A program made the position numbers and the translations under genes. 64,000 bases of DNA from Bacteroidota bacterium (GTDB lineage Bacteria > Bacteroidota > Bacteroidia > Cytophagales > Cyclobacteriaceae): NCBI GenBank assembly GCA_018267275.1, contig JAFDYV010000003.1:186001-250000 (forward strand), read 5' to 3'. This document shows positions 53,935 through 61,834 of the stretch, piece after piece. The notes under the pieces are model-generated. The model did not search any database. It saw nothing but the letters and a program-made list of their open reading frames with translations, and was not told the DNA's origin. Every line of letters starts with the position of its first letter. The first letter of the stretch is position 1.

Positions 53935-54971
53935 ATAAACTTGATCGATAATGTTACTCCAAACTCATCCGCCTTGCTGCTATCAACCTTGAGTGAGTGG
54001 CGGCCGGGAAAAAGAATAGCTAGTTGATTTTGAATATTGACAAGACCAATCCCCTCTCCCACTTTCGTTTTTTTCCAACTGTTGCGAATATCAATGGTCA
54101 ACATCTCCAACTGTGAAATCGAAACACGAATCCATGAATTGTCGTTGGTTGGCATGGCACCGTGCTTAAATGAATTCTCTACCAACGTGATCAGAAGCAT
54201 TGGCGGAAGTTGGGTAGAGCCCAAGTCTCCTTGCGTTGTCACTTCAACCTTCAAACGCTCTCCATAACGCATTTTTTCAAGCTCAATGTAATTTTTCAAT
54301 TGAATGACTTCTTTTGATAAAGGTACTAGTTGCGCCTTGCCCTCGTGCAGTACATAATCTAACAACTCGCCTAGCGCTAAAATAGCTTTTGGCGTTTGAT
54401 CTGATTTCTCAATGCTGAGGTAGTAAAGATTATTCAAGGTGTTGAACAAAAAATGCGGGTTAAGTTGAACTTTCAGAAATTTCAACTCGGCTTCCACTTT
54501 ATCTCGCATCAGTTGGTTGTAGTCGTCTTTCGATTGCTGCCAGTGCGAAAGCATTTTCAAGGCAACGCCCAAAAACACAATCATCAGCAACGAGGTCAGC
54601 AAGAAGGTGAGATTAATAGATCCCGGACTCATTGCTTTGATGTTCAACTCGGCCACAACAATAAACGTGAGCACGACAATCCACATTTCCAAAAACAACG
54701 AACCAACTAGTGTATACAGAAAGTAAAGAGCGAACGGGCCGTACTTGCCTTTGAGCAAATAATTGGGCACCAAAAAGTAATTCAGGAAATACGTGGCCGC
54801 TATGGTCACCGGCATCAGCAGCCCCACAAAAAACAGGGTGTGTAAAAAGTGATTGGAACCCTGAGCGAAAAGCATGGAATAAAACGCCAATACAAAAAGC
54901 CAAAAAGCTGCGTGAATAACCCAGCGGTTTTTAATGTAGATGGACTCCAGCAAACTCGTACTCGATACCAT
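53931..54971 (-). CDS. LytS/YehU-type sensor histidine kinase
   Basis: A 346-residue kinase. Four transmembrane segments over residues 15-145 (such as FWLFVLAFYSMLFAQ and LLTSLLMIVFLGVALKML), with no recognisable extracytoplasmic sensor domain, precede a linker helix and a His_kinase domain with the phospho-acceptor H in LKVQLNPHFLFNTLNNLYYL, and a HATPase part with LLITLVENSFKHG and GEGIGLVNIQNQLAILF. The HPHFLFN-type box defines the LytS class. It precedes the LytTR regulator gene on the same transcript. The signal is unknown. Confidence 0.93.
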   Translation of the reverse strand: MVSSTSLLESIYIKNRWVIHAAFWLFVLAFYSMLFAQGSNHFLHTLFFVGLLMPVTIAATYFLNYFLVPNYLLKGKYGPFALYFLYTLVGSLFLEMWIVVLTFIVVAELNIKAMSPGSINLTFLLTSLLMIVFLGVALKMLSHWQQSKDDYNQLMRDKVEAELKFLKVQLNPHFLFNTLNNLYYLSIEKSDQTPKAILALGELLDYVLHEGKAQLVPLSKEVIQLKNYIELEKMRYGERLKVEVTTQGDLGSTQLPPMLLITLVENSFKHGAMPTNDNSWIRVSISQLEMLTIDIRNSWKKTKVGEGIGLVNIQNQLAILFPGRHSLKVDSSKADEFGVTLSIKFI

Positions 54972-55187
54972 ATTACATAGTTATTCAAAAAAAATAATTA
55001 ACTAAACAAATCAACTGATTGATCAGTCGTTTCAATCCTTTTCGACCGTTTTCCAGGGGGATTCGCCATAAACGATACCCAAAAGGGAGATTAGGTATAG
55101 GGAAAAGCGATTGGTCAACATTAGACACTGAAGAACAAAAAACCCCTTATACTTGCCATCACAAAACGACAACTAATTATAACAGCG

Positions 55188-55550
55188 ATGTTACAACTAC
55201 ATTCCGATGGCGGAGATGTTTTCATGTATGTGATCGACTTAGCGGCATTGATAAACTTGTCAATCATTGGCTATTTGATCTACACATACCGGTCCAAAAA
55301 AACAATGAACGAAAAATTGCTCCAAACCATTAAACAAGTAGGTGGCTTCGCGCTGGCTTGGGGGGCAGCGTCTACGCTGCTTGGTTTGTTTGAGGCGTTC
55401 CGTTGGTTGGAGCAAGCCAAAGAAATGGTCTCATTCAATATTTTTTATGGGGGCATGCGCGTGGCGTTGATCTGTACACTTTACGGACTTGCTGTTTACT
55501 TGATAAGTCAAATGGCTTTTATCTTGTTGACGATAGCCAAGAAAAACTGA
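55188..55550 (+). CDS. Small ExbB/MotA-like membrane protein (copy 1)
   Basis: A 120-residue protein with three predicted transmembrane segments (about 12-31, 48-67 and 84-115). The motif GGFALAWGAASTLLGLFEAF and GGMRVALICTLYGLAVYLIS resemble the MotA/TolQ/ExbB proton-channel core (G-x-x-G-T-x-x-G-x-x-E/D-x-F, then G-G-x-x-x-A-L). It is far smaller than ExbB. It shares many identical residues with the 58003-58365 protein, which flanks the permease on the other side. It lies 4 bases before the permease gene, so the genes are co-transcribed. Function unknown. Confidence 0.75.
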   Translation: MLQLHSDGGDVFMYVIDLAALINLSIIGYLIYTYRSKKTMNEKLLQTIKQVGGFALAWGAASTLLGLFEAFRWLEQAKEMVSFNIFYGGMRVALICTLYGLAVYLISQMAFILLTIAKKN

Positions 55551-55554
55551 AGAT

Positions 55555-57942
55555 ATGATCATCAGCTATTTTAAAATTGCATTGCGTTATTTATTTAAGG
55601 GCAAAGTTTATTCATTCATCAACATTGCAGGATTATCCGTAGGCCTCGCCTGCACGATGCTCATTTTACTTTACACAAAAGATGAACTGAGTTTTGACGC
55701 CTTTCACAAAAATGCTAACTCCCTTTATCAAGTAACCGTGGATGTCCGGTTTCCAGACGGCAGTTCAATGGAAAAAATCGGAATGACAAGTGTATTACTT
55801 GCACCTTTTTTAAAATCAAACCTTCCAGAGGTCCAGTCTTCGCTACGATTGGCTAAAACATTTTGGGATGTAAAATTGGGTGATGCGGTTCAGAGTCAAG
55901 CTATTTTGCTGGCTGACAGTAATTTCTTTTCACTATTGACATTTCCATTGCTACAAGGTAACCCAAAGACCGCTTTAAAAGAACCGAACAGCGTGGTGAT
56001 TTCCGAAGAGATGGCTATCCGACACTTCGGAACAGTGCTTGCCCTTGGTCAAACCCTATTATTTAAATATGATCGGGAATTCAAACCTTACAACGTTACG
56101 GGGGTTGCAAAACGCATACCGCAAAACTCTTCTATTCAATTTGAAGCGGTATTGCCACTAGTTTTGAAGCCTGAGGAACTAGGAAACGATCGCTGGACAA
56201 CCATAGATGTAAATACCGTAATCCATCTATCCGAGAAAGTAGATGTTACATCGGTCGCTATAAAAATACGGCAGATGTACGAGGAAGTGTCTAAAGGTGC
56301 ATTTGAACAGATACGGGCGCAAGGTTTTAACCAAACGTTTTATCATGACCTTCTACCTTTAGAAGACATTCATCTCAGCAAAGATGTCAAACCAGAGTTC
56401 GGCTTCACCAATGGAAGTAAACCAATTTATTCCTATATTCTCTCGGGCATAGCCGTGTTCATTTTAATCATCGCGTGTATCAACTTTGTAAATCTATCCA
56501 TCGCCCGATCAATAAAAAGAGCAAAGGAGATTGGGATCAGAAAAGTGGTGGGCAGTGGGCGGCAACAACTTATCGGCCAATTTTTAGGGGAATCCTTCGT
56601 GCTATGCTGCCTTTCGTTTTTAAGTGCGTTCCTTTTAGCTCAGCTTGTTCTTCCGCTTTTCAATGAAATAACGAACAAAGCACTCTCACTTTCCTATTTG
56701 ATGGATGGCAAACTAGTGACTGGTTATTTTGCATTATTTTTTGCTACCACTTTGTTGGCGGGTTTTTATCCAGCAATTGTCCTCTCCAGTTTCAATCCAA
56801 TTCAAACTCTTTACCATCAATTTCGATTGACAGGCAAAAACAATCTACAAAAAGGACTCGTAATATTTCAGTTTACACTTGCCACGGTATTGATATTGGG
56901 CACCCTAACGGTTTATCTTCAGTTTGAATACCTCACCAAAAAAGACTTGGGATACGATTCAGACAACATTGTACATGTACCCACGCGAAACCTTTCCCCC
57001 AGAGCTGCGAAAATATTTGGTGAGGCGTTGATGAAGAATCCGAATATTACTTCGGTTGCTCCGTTTCGGCATAGTATGACCAATGCCAAGATTGCGGGAG
57101 ACTCCATCAAACACTTTACATATGACTTAGTGGACGAGCATTTTGTGACCTTGCTAAAACTTGAAATATTGAAAGGCAGAAATTTTTCATCACAGTTTCC
57201 ATCTGACACATCGAAAGCTGTTTTGGTAAATGAAGCCTTTGTAAAAATGGCTGGGCTGAAAGATCCGATAGGGCATGAAATAAATTTTTTCCTTACTTCA
57301 CAAAAGAAAACAATAGTTGGCATTGTTAAAGACTATCATTTTGCTTCTTTAAGAGATGTCATCGAACCACAATGCTTTGCAGCAATGCCTGATGGTGAAG
57401 AGATGTATAGGCAAATGCTAATCCGAATAAAGCCAAACTCTGAATCCAGCAGCCTGCCTCATATCGAGCATACATTTAAGAAAATGTTTCCCGTGCAACC
57501 CTATACATACCAATTTGACGAGGACCAAAATCGTCAACAATACGTTGAAGAAGCGAAATGGAAGCAAGTGATTTTAATAGGATCCATACTAACGATTTTC
57601 ATTTCAGCCTTTGGCCTTTTCGGCCTATCTGTACTGACGGCCGAAAAAAGATTTAAGGAAATTGGCATCCGGAAAGTGCTGGGTGCATCGGTGCGCTCAA
57701 TAACACTAACCCTTACAAAAGATTTCTTATATCTAATTTCTCTGGCATTGTTAATAGCGCTGCCAATTGGATATTTTGCAAGCAACACTTGGCTTGAAAA
57801 TTACCCATATCGTATCAATATAAGTGCTTGGCTATTTGCGGTAGCGGGACTGACGGTATTGACAGTAGCGATATGCACTATAAGCTACCAATCCATTCGG
57901 GCAGCGTTAATGAATCCTGTTGAGTCTTTGAAGAGAGATTAG
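55555..57942 (+). CDS. MacB/FtsX-type ABC transporter permease (copy 2)
   Basis: A 795-residue protein of the same plan as the 45282-47645 permease: N-terminal helix (VYSFINIAGLSVGLACTMLILLY), MacB-PCD periplasmic domain, FtsX helices with NFVNLSIARSIKRAKEIGIRKVVGS, a second periplasmic domain and a last FtsX domain with EKRFKEIGIRKVLGASVRSI. It is a clear paralogue of copy 1. No ATPase gene is nearby. It is bracketed by two ExbB/MotA-like small genes, and a LytS/LytTR pair is divergent, an arrangement seen for permeases that sense or export envelope-active compounds. Substrate unknown. Confidence 0.92.
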   Translation: MIISYFKIALRYLFKGKVYSFINIAGLSVGLACTMLILLYTKDELSFDAFHKNANSLYQVTVDVRFPDGSSMEKIGMTSVLLAPFLKSNLPEVQSSLRLAKTFWDVKLGDAVQSQAILLADSNFFSLLTFPLLQGNPKTALKEPNSVVISEEMAIRHFGTVLALGQTLLFKYDREFKPYNVTGVAKRIPQNSSIQFEAVLPLVLKPEELGNDRWTTIDVNTVIHLSEKVDVTSVAIKIRQMYEEVSKGAFEQIRAQGFNQTFYHDLLPLEDIHLSKDVKPEFGFTNGSKPIYSYILSGIAVFILIIACINFVNLSIARSIKRAKEIGIRKVVGSGRQQLIGQFLGESFVLCCLSFLSAFLLAQLVLPLFNEITNKALSLSYLMDGKLVTGYFALFFATTLLAGFYPAIVLSSFNPIQTLYHQFRLTGKNNLQKGLVIFQFTLATVLILGTLTVYLQFEYLTKKDLGYDSDNIVHVPTRNLSPRAAKIFGEALMKNPNITSVAPFRHSMTNAKIAGDSIKHFTYDLVDEHFVTLLKLEILKGRNFSSQFPSDTSKAVLVNEAFVKMAGLKDPIGHEINFFLTSQKKTIVGIVKDYHFASLRDVIEPQCFAAMPDGEEMYRQMLIRIKPNSESSSLPHIEHTFKKMFPVQPYTYQFDEDQNRQQYVEEAKWKQVILIGSILTIFISAFGLFGLSVLTAEKRFKEIGIRKVLGASVRSITLTLTKDFLYLISLALLIALPIGYFASNTWLENYPYRINISAWLFAVAGLTVLTVAICTISYQSIRAALMNPVESLKRD

Positions 57943-58002
57943 AACTGCATTAGATTTATCAATTAGTAAAACTTTCAAAAATCTAAACTAAACCATACAA
58001 CT

Positions 58003-58365
58003 ATGTTACAACTGCACACTGAAGGTGGCCCCACCTATATGTTTCCTATCGACATAGCGGCACTTATCATATTCGCTTTAATTGGTTATTTGTTATTCGC
58101 ACATACCACAAAAAACTCGTTGCCTGAAAAAGCACTGGCAGCGTTAAAACATGTAGGTGGTTTTGCTTTGGCGTGGGGAGCATTCGGTACATTGGTTGGC
58201 TTGTTTGAGGCTTTTAATGCATTGGAGGGAATGAAAGAAATGATACCTTTTCAAGTGCTGTGTGGTGGATTGAAGGTTGCGCTGATTACCGTGCTCTATG
58301 GCTTTATCGTGTATTTGATTAGCCTGGTGTCTTACATTGTTTTATCTCTCATCAGGAAAAACTAA
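58003..58365 (+). CDS. Small ExbB/MotA-like membrane protein (copy 2)
   Basis: A 120-residue protein with three transmembrane segments. It resembles copy 1 (55188-55550) through its length, with a shared start (MLQLH-x-x-GG) and the shared core VGGFALAWGA-x-x-TL-x-GLFEAF, then GG-x-x-VALI. The glutamate of FEAF lies where MotA/TolQ proteins carry polar residues for the ion path. The gene follows the permease by 60 bases, and a third small membrane gene follows it by 23 bases. A duplication around the permease is likely. Function unknown. Confidence 0.75.
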   Translation: MLQLHTEGGPTYMFPIDIAALIIFALIGYLLFAHTTKNSLPEKALAALKHVGGFALAWGAFGTLVGLFEAFNALEGMKEMIPFQVLCGGLKVALITVLYGFIVYLISLVSYIVLSLIRKN

Positions 58366-58388
58366 ATTTCCCTCTCAAAAGAAATGAA

Positions 58389-58712
58389 ATGCAAGAAGAA
58401 TTTACAAACGAACTAAACCCAGTACATTTCTTCTTGCTTTTTCTTATGCTTGCCAGCCTGCTGTTCACTTTTCTTTGGGTGCGTACACATAAGCTTGATT
58501 TACTGAAACAAAACGCGCAAGCGAAAAACGCAATGCGGGGATTTTTTATTGCCTTGATGGGGTTTGTGTTGTTCTTCCTGCTGTTTAACATCTTCGCTCA
58601 CTTGGAAGGTGTTCAAGAGCCAACGATTGAAGGACTGGTTCCGATGATCTCGATTTCAATACTTACACTGCTGAGTATTGTGGTAGCGCTGGTAATGATG
58701 CACCGAGAATAA
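58389..58712 (+). CDS. Small membrane protein of unknown function
   Basis: A 107-residue protein with three hydrophobic segments (about 12-31, 53-72 and 82-104: FFLLFLMLASLLFTFLWV, FFIALMGFVLFFLLFNIF and PMISISILTLLSIVVALVMM). The N-terminus is short and acidic (MQEEFTNELNP) and a lysine-rich cytoplasmic loop (THKLDLLKQNAQAKNA) follows the first helix. I recognise no family. It ends the operon with the ExbB-like proteins and the permease and is convergent with the MazG-like gene. Confidence 0.65.
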   Translation: MQEEFTNELNPVHFFLLFLMLASLLFTFLWVRTHKLDLLKQNAQAKNAMRGFFIALMGFVLFFLLFNIFAHLEGVQEPTIEGLVPMISISILTLLSIVVALVMMHRE

Positions 58713-58714
58713 GT

Positions 58715-59047
58715 CTACTTCAGTTTTGGATTGGAATGATGTCGCTCGTGATCGCGAAGTGTTTTCTTCTCTAAGTTTTTCTGAAACGCCTCCGTTAGGT
58801 TTACGCCTGTTTGATTGGCCAAACAAATCAGCACCCACAGCACATCGGCCATTTCTTCACCTAGGTCTTTGCCCTTATCAGATTCTTTCTCCGATTGCTC
58901 GCCATAGCGCCTGGCCATGATTCGCGCGACCTCTCCCACCTCTTCGGTAAGAATAGCCATATTGGTTAGCTCACTAAAGTAGCGTACGCCATGGGTTTTT
59001 ATCCATTGGTCGACTTGGCTTTGGGCTTCTTCTATTGTTAGTCTCAT
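58715..59047 (-). CDS. MazG-like nucleotide pyrophosphohydrolase
   Basis: A 110-residue all-alpha NTP pyrophosphohydrolase of the MazG/dUTPase superfamily. The metal site E-x2-E ... E-x2-D is visible as LTEEVGEVARIM (helix 1) and LGEEMADVLWVL (helix 2), with the insertion EQSEKESDKGKD between. Such short proteins hydrolyse non-canonical nucleoside triphosphates to monophosphate and pyrophosphate. The exact nucleotide is not inferable. It lies convergent with the small membrane gene, 2 bases apart. Confidence 0.9.
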   Translation of the reverse strand: MRLTIEEAQSQVDQWIKTHGVRYFSELTNMAILTEEVGEVARIMARRYGEQSEKESDKGKDLGEEMADVLWVLICLANQTGVNLTEAFQKNLEKKTLRDHERHHSNPKLK

Positions 59048-59101
59048 ATCACAACCTGTTTACGATACTGGATACTTGATGCCAGGTGCCAGGATCCAGT
59101 A

Positions 59102-60724
59102 TCACTTCCCCAACTCCTCAAACTCAATATCCATCACATCATACTTCTGCCAGCCCACAAAATCAAAATGCCACCACTCGGCACTGTACACCTTAAATCC
59201 ATTTTTCTCCATAATGGAAATAAGCGTGTTTCTATTCTTGGCAACAACTGGATCGCTGACGGGTGCATCTGCCCAGCTTTCTTGTGAGGCGGTATCCCAC
59301 TCGGTGGGCATTTTCAGTTCTTCTTTTGTTTTCAAATCTACCAGCGTCATATCCAGCGCGCAGCCTCTGTTGTGCTTTGAGCCTTTGTAGGGACTGGCCA
59401 CATACATGGTGTCGCCTTTCATCACCTCATAAAACTTGACGGTAGCAGAGTAAGGCCGATAGCCATCATAGACTTTTACACCATAACCAAGCTTGTTAAA
59501 TTCCTCTTGTGCTTTTTTCAACGCCATGGCCACCGGTTTGCGTGCGTAGGCTTTGGGCAGGTTGTAGATTTTTTCTTTGGTGAAATTATTTGTTGTAGCG
59601 TAGCGAACATCCAACACGATTCCCGGTATTGCTTTTTCCAAATCAACCAATTCATTTTCAGGATTGGTCTTTAGACTTTGTTTATAAGCGTGAATTTTTG
59701 TTGGACTAAGACCGTAGTTGATTTTCATTCCCAATTTCTCTACCGCGAACTTTTCAGCAGCTCGCTCCACAGAAAAAACATCTTTGGAGCGAATGTAGGA
59801 GCCAATCACATGTGTGCCCGCTTCGGGTATGGCCACCGCTGCCTTCAGGGAATCGGGGGTGCCCAATTGTTCATTCATTTTGAGTATAGCACTCACTTTT
59901 ACTGTTGAGTCTTGTTCAGCCTCACTTTTAAAATAATACAGCGACAGTGAAGGCGCTTTGATTTTCTTAAATGTATTTTCATTCATTTTGTCTTCGAGCA
60001 TTTCCTGCATTTGGCCTACAGCCTCAAGCCTATACTTGTCATTCCAATATTGATTCTGCAATTTCATATCCACACCAGCAATCGGCTTCGAGACATTGTA
60101 ATGTCCACCCACCACCTGCCGTGCCAATTGCAAACCCCACGGGTTGTTAGACAACCAAGCAAGCGGATGGAAAATCTGCACGTTAGGTGACATGTTTATC
60201 AACGCAAAAACATCTTGTGGATATTCAGAAGCCAGAATCAATGCCATTGTACCCCCTGTAGAAGTGCTCATTAAAATCACTTTATCGCCCAGCGCTTTCC
60301 CAATGGCAAGTGCCTCTTTACTGCTTTGCCACCAACGATCGGGTGTAAAATACAGAAGCTGTTCGGTAGTATCTACGCCATGGTCAGCCAGACGAGCGAG
60401 ATAAAGATTGCAGTTAAACTTTTTTGCAAAATTTTTATGAACCGGGTCGCCCTCCTCTTGGCTTGCAGAGAACCCGTGCAAATACACCACACTATACTCC
60501 GTTTTCTTTTTGGAACTGTCCGCCCACACAATGCGCGCTTCATTATCGGGCTTTAGCTTATGTCTATTTTCTTGTGCCGCAACATAGTTCTCGAGCGCAG
60601 CGGGTTCCGTTGGCACCACGGGCATTGTTAAATTCCATTTGGGTTTGGCGGGAGCCGGACCTAGAAAATAAGCTCCAATCATTAAAAGGACTGGGAATGT
60701 AACATAAAGAAGCTTTCGATTCAT
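59102..60724 (-). CDS. Alpha/beta-hydrolase fused to a VanX-type D-Ala-D-Ala dipeptidase
   Basis: The start at ATG 60724 gives 540 residues, with an N-terminal transmembrane or signal segment (MNRKLLYVTFPVLLMIGAYFLG). Residues about 60-325 form an alpha/beta-hydrolase with YSVVYLHGFSAS and a nucleophile elbow STSTGGT, and GTHVIGS towards its end. Residues about 355-540 are an M15D (VanX/DdpX) peptidase: GIVLDVRYATTNNFT, VYDGYRPYSATVKFY, the zinc motif SKHNRGCALDMTL (S-x-H-x6-D) and EWWHFDF (E-x2-H). VanX cleaves D-Ala-D-Ala. The fusion suggests a periplasmic protein with two activities on wall- or lipid-linked substrates. The hydrolase substrate is unknown. Confidence 0.9.
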   Translation of the reverse strand: MNRKLLYVTFPVLLMIGAYFLGPAPAKPKWNLTMPVVPTEPAALENYVAAQENRHKLKPDNEARIVWADSSKKKTEYSVVYLHGFSASQEEGDPVHKNFAKKFNCNLYLARLADHGVDTTEQLLYFTPDRWWQSSKEALAIGKALGDKVILMSTSTGGTMALILASEYPQDVFALINMSPNVQIFHPLAWLSNNPWGLQLARQVVGGHYNVSKPIAGVDMKLQNQYWNDKYRLEAVGQMQEMLEDKMNENTFKKIKAPSLSLYYFKSEAEQDSTVKVSAILKMNEQLGTPDSLKAAVAIPEAGTHVIGSYIRSKDVFSVERAAEKFAVEKLGMKINYGLSPTKIHAYKQSLKTNPENELVDLEKAIPGIVLDVRYATTNNFTKEKIYNLPKAYARKPVAMALKKAQEEFNKLGYGVKVYDGYRPYSATVKFYEVMKGDTMYVASPYKGSKHNRGCALDMTLVDLKTKEELKMPTEWDTASQESWADAPVSDPVVAKNRNTLISIMEKNGFKVYSAEWWHFDFVGWQKYDVMDIEFEELGK

Positions 60725-60848
60725 AGAAACTCGTTTGGATAAAGATAAGGAATTTGTCAATTGGAGCCCTTTTGCATTCTTAACATTATCGTAACATATT
60801 ATCCTGCATTTGGCCTTTCATTTGCAACAATTGGCAAAAACACAAAAA

Positions 60849-61565
60849 ATGAAAAATACAACCCTTGTGATCTGTGTTCTCTCCTTCACTTTTTCGAGTA
60901 CCTACAGTCAAATCAAAAAAGGAACTTTTCAATGGGGCGGCTCACTCGAGTATAGTAAGTATAACCAAGAGCAAGTTTCGCCCAACCAGATATTTACGAG
61001 CGTGAATACTTTTTGGTCTTTTTTACCAACCGTTGGCTATTTTGTTACCGAGACATCAGCTTTAGGAATTGGGCTGGGGTACGATCGTTTTGATCAAGTC
61101 TGGAAATCCAACGATCGAAACACTTTTATCATTGGCCAACCTCGAATAGTCGAAAATTCTGAAAACAGGAACGAGCGCAGTCTGTTCATCGTAAAGCCTT
61201 ATTACCGATTGCATAAGGTTGTCTCAGAAAACTTTGTTTTTTTCGCTGAGTTCAATGCTTCGTATGGTTTCGGAAATAGAGAGCAAAACAGCAACTCACT
61301 CACTACAGAACTAGATTCAAATGGATCAATCATCTCCCAGACTGGCTCCAATACAAGATTTAAAGAAAAGCAAAATACATGGGGTGTGGGACTTAATCCA
61401 GGCGTCATTTTTTTTCCCACCAAGCAGTGGGGTATTGAGCTTAACGTAGGGTTATTGGGTTATTCAGAAGTAATTGGAGAACAATCTAACTCAACTTCGA
61501 ATTTGATATTACAGCCCAGTCTCAATAACGTCTCCGTTGGCCTTCGGTACTATACCGCTCGGTAA
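60849..61565 (+). CDS. Outer-membrane beta-barrel protein
   Basis: From ATG 60849 the protein has 238 residues, with signal peptide MKNTTLVICVLSFTFSSTYSQ. The mature part has alternating polar and aromatic residues of a small barrel (KGTFQWGGSLEYSK, YFVTETSALGIGLGYDRF, KPYYRLHKVVSENFVFFAEFNASYGF, WGVGLNPGVIFFPTKQWGIELNVGLLGY) and a C-terminal strand NVSVGLRYYTAR. This suits an OmpW/porin-like barrel of 8-10 strands. The ligand is unknown. A terminator follows directly after the stop. An upstream TTG (60810) is unlikely to be the start. Confidence 0.85.
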   Translation: MKNTTLVICVLSFTFSSTYSQIKKGTFQWGGSLEYSKYNQEQVSPNQIFTSVNTFWSFLPTVGYFVTETSALGIGLGYDRFDQVWKSNDRNTFIIGQPRIVENSENRNERSLFIVKPYYRLHKVVSENFVFFAEFNASYGFGNREQNSNSLTTELDSNGSIISQTGSNTRFKEKQNTWGVGLNPGVIFFPTKQWGIELNVGLLGYSEVIGEQSNSTSNLILQPSLNNVSVGLRYYTAR

Positions 61566-61569
61566 GAAA

Positions 61570-61594
61570 AAAACCCCACGTAGCGTGGGGTTTT
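61570..61594 (+). terminator. Intrinsic terminator of the beta-barrel gene
   Basis: AAAACCCCACG (61570-61580), loop TAG, CGTGGGGTTTT (61584-61594): an 11-base-pair stem, 5 bases past the stop codon at 61563-61565. The T-run at the end is short. The A-rich left flank means it could work on either strand. Confidence 0.8.
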
Positions 61595-61834
61595 CTATCC
61601 GAAAAAACTAACAGACCAGAACGCTGCAAAAAATCAAAACAGCAATTCCAAAAGTCTGGTCTTAAGAAGGCACTCCGGCACCGGCAAAAAATATTTACCA
61701 CCAACAACCACTACGAATGGAGTAAAAACCAGTCGTGCCGGATATGCCATATCTTCAATATTCAAGATTACCGATTCAAAATTTCACATTGCTCGTTCGC
61801 AATACATCTTGAATCTGAAATTTGTAATCCTGAA
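61595..61834. other. Gap between the beta-barrel gene and ftsZ
   Basis: About 240 AT-rich bases. From about 61750 it contains short, loosely repeated words (TTCAAGATT, ATTCAAAATTT, AATCTGAAATTT) similar in style to the repeats at the 5' end of queE. I see no open reading frame with family features, no tRNA and no strong hairpin other than the terminator at 61570-61594. Confidence 0.4.

Noticed and set aside
59102..60724. VanX domain considered as evidence for vancomycin resistance
   Set aside because: No vanH, vanA or VanRS genes are near, and VanX-like dipeptidases are common in cell wall turnover.
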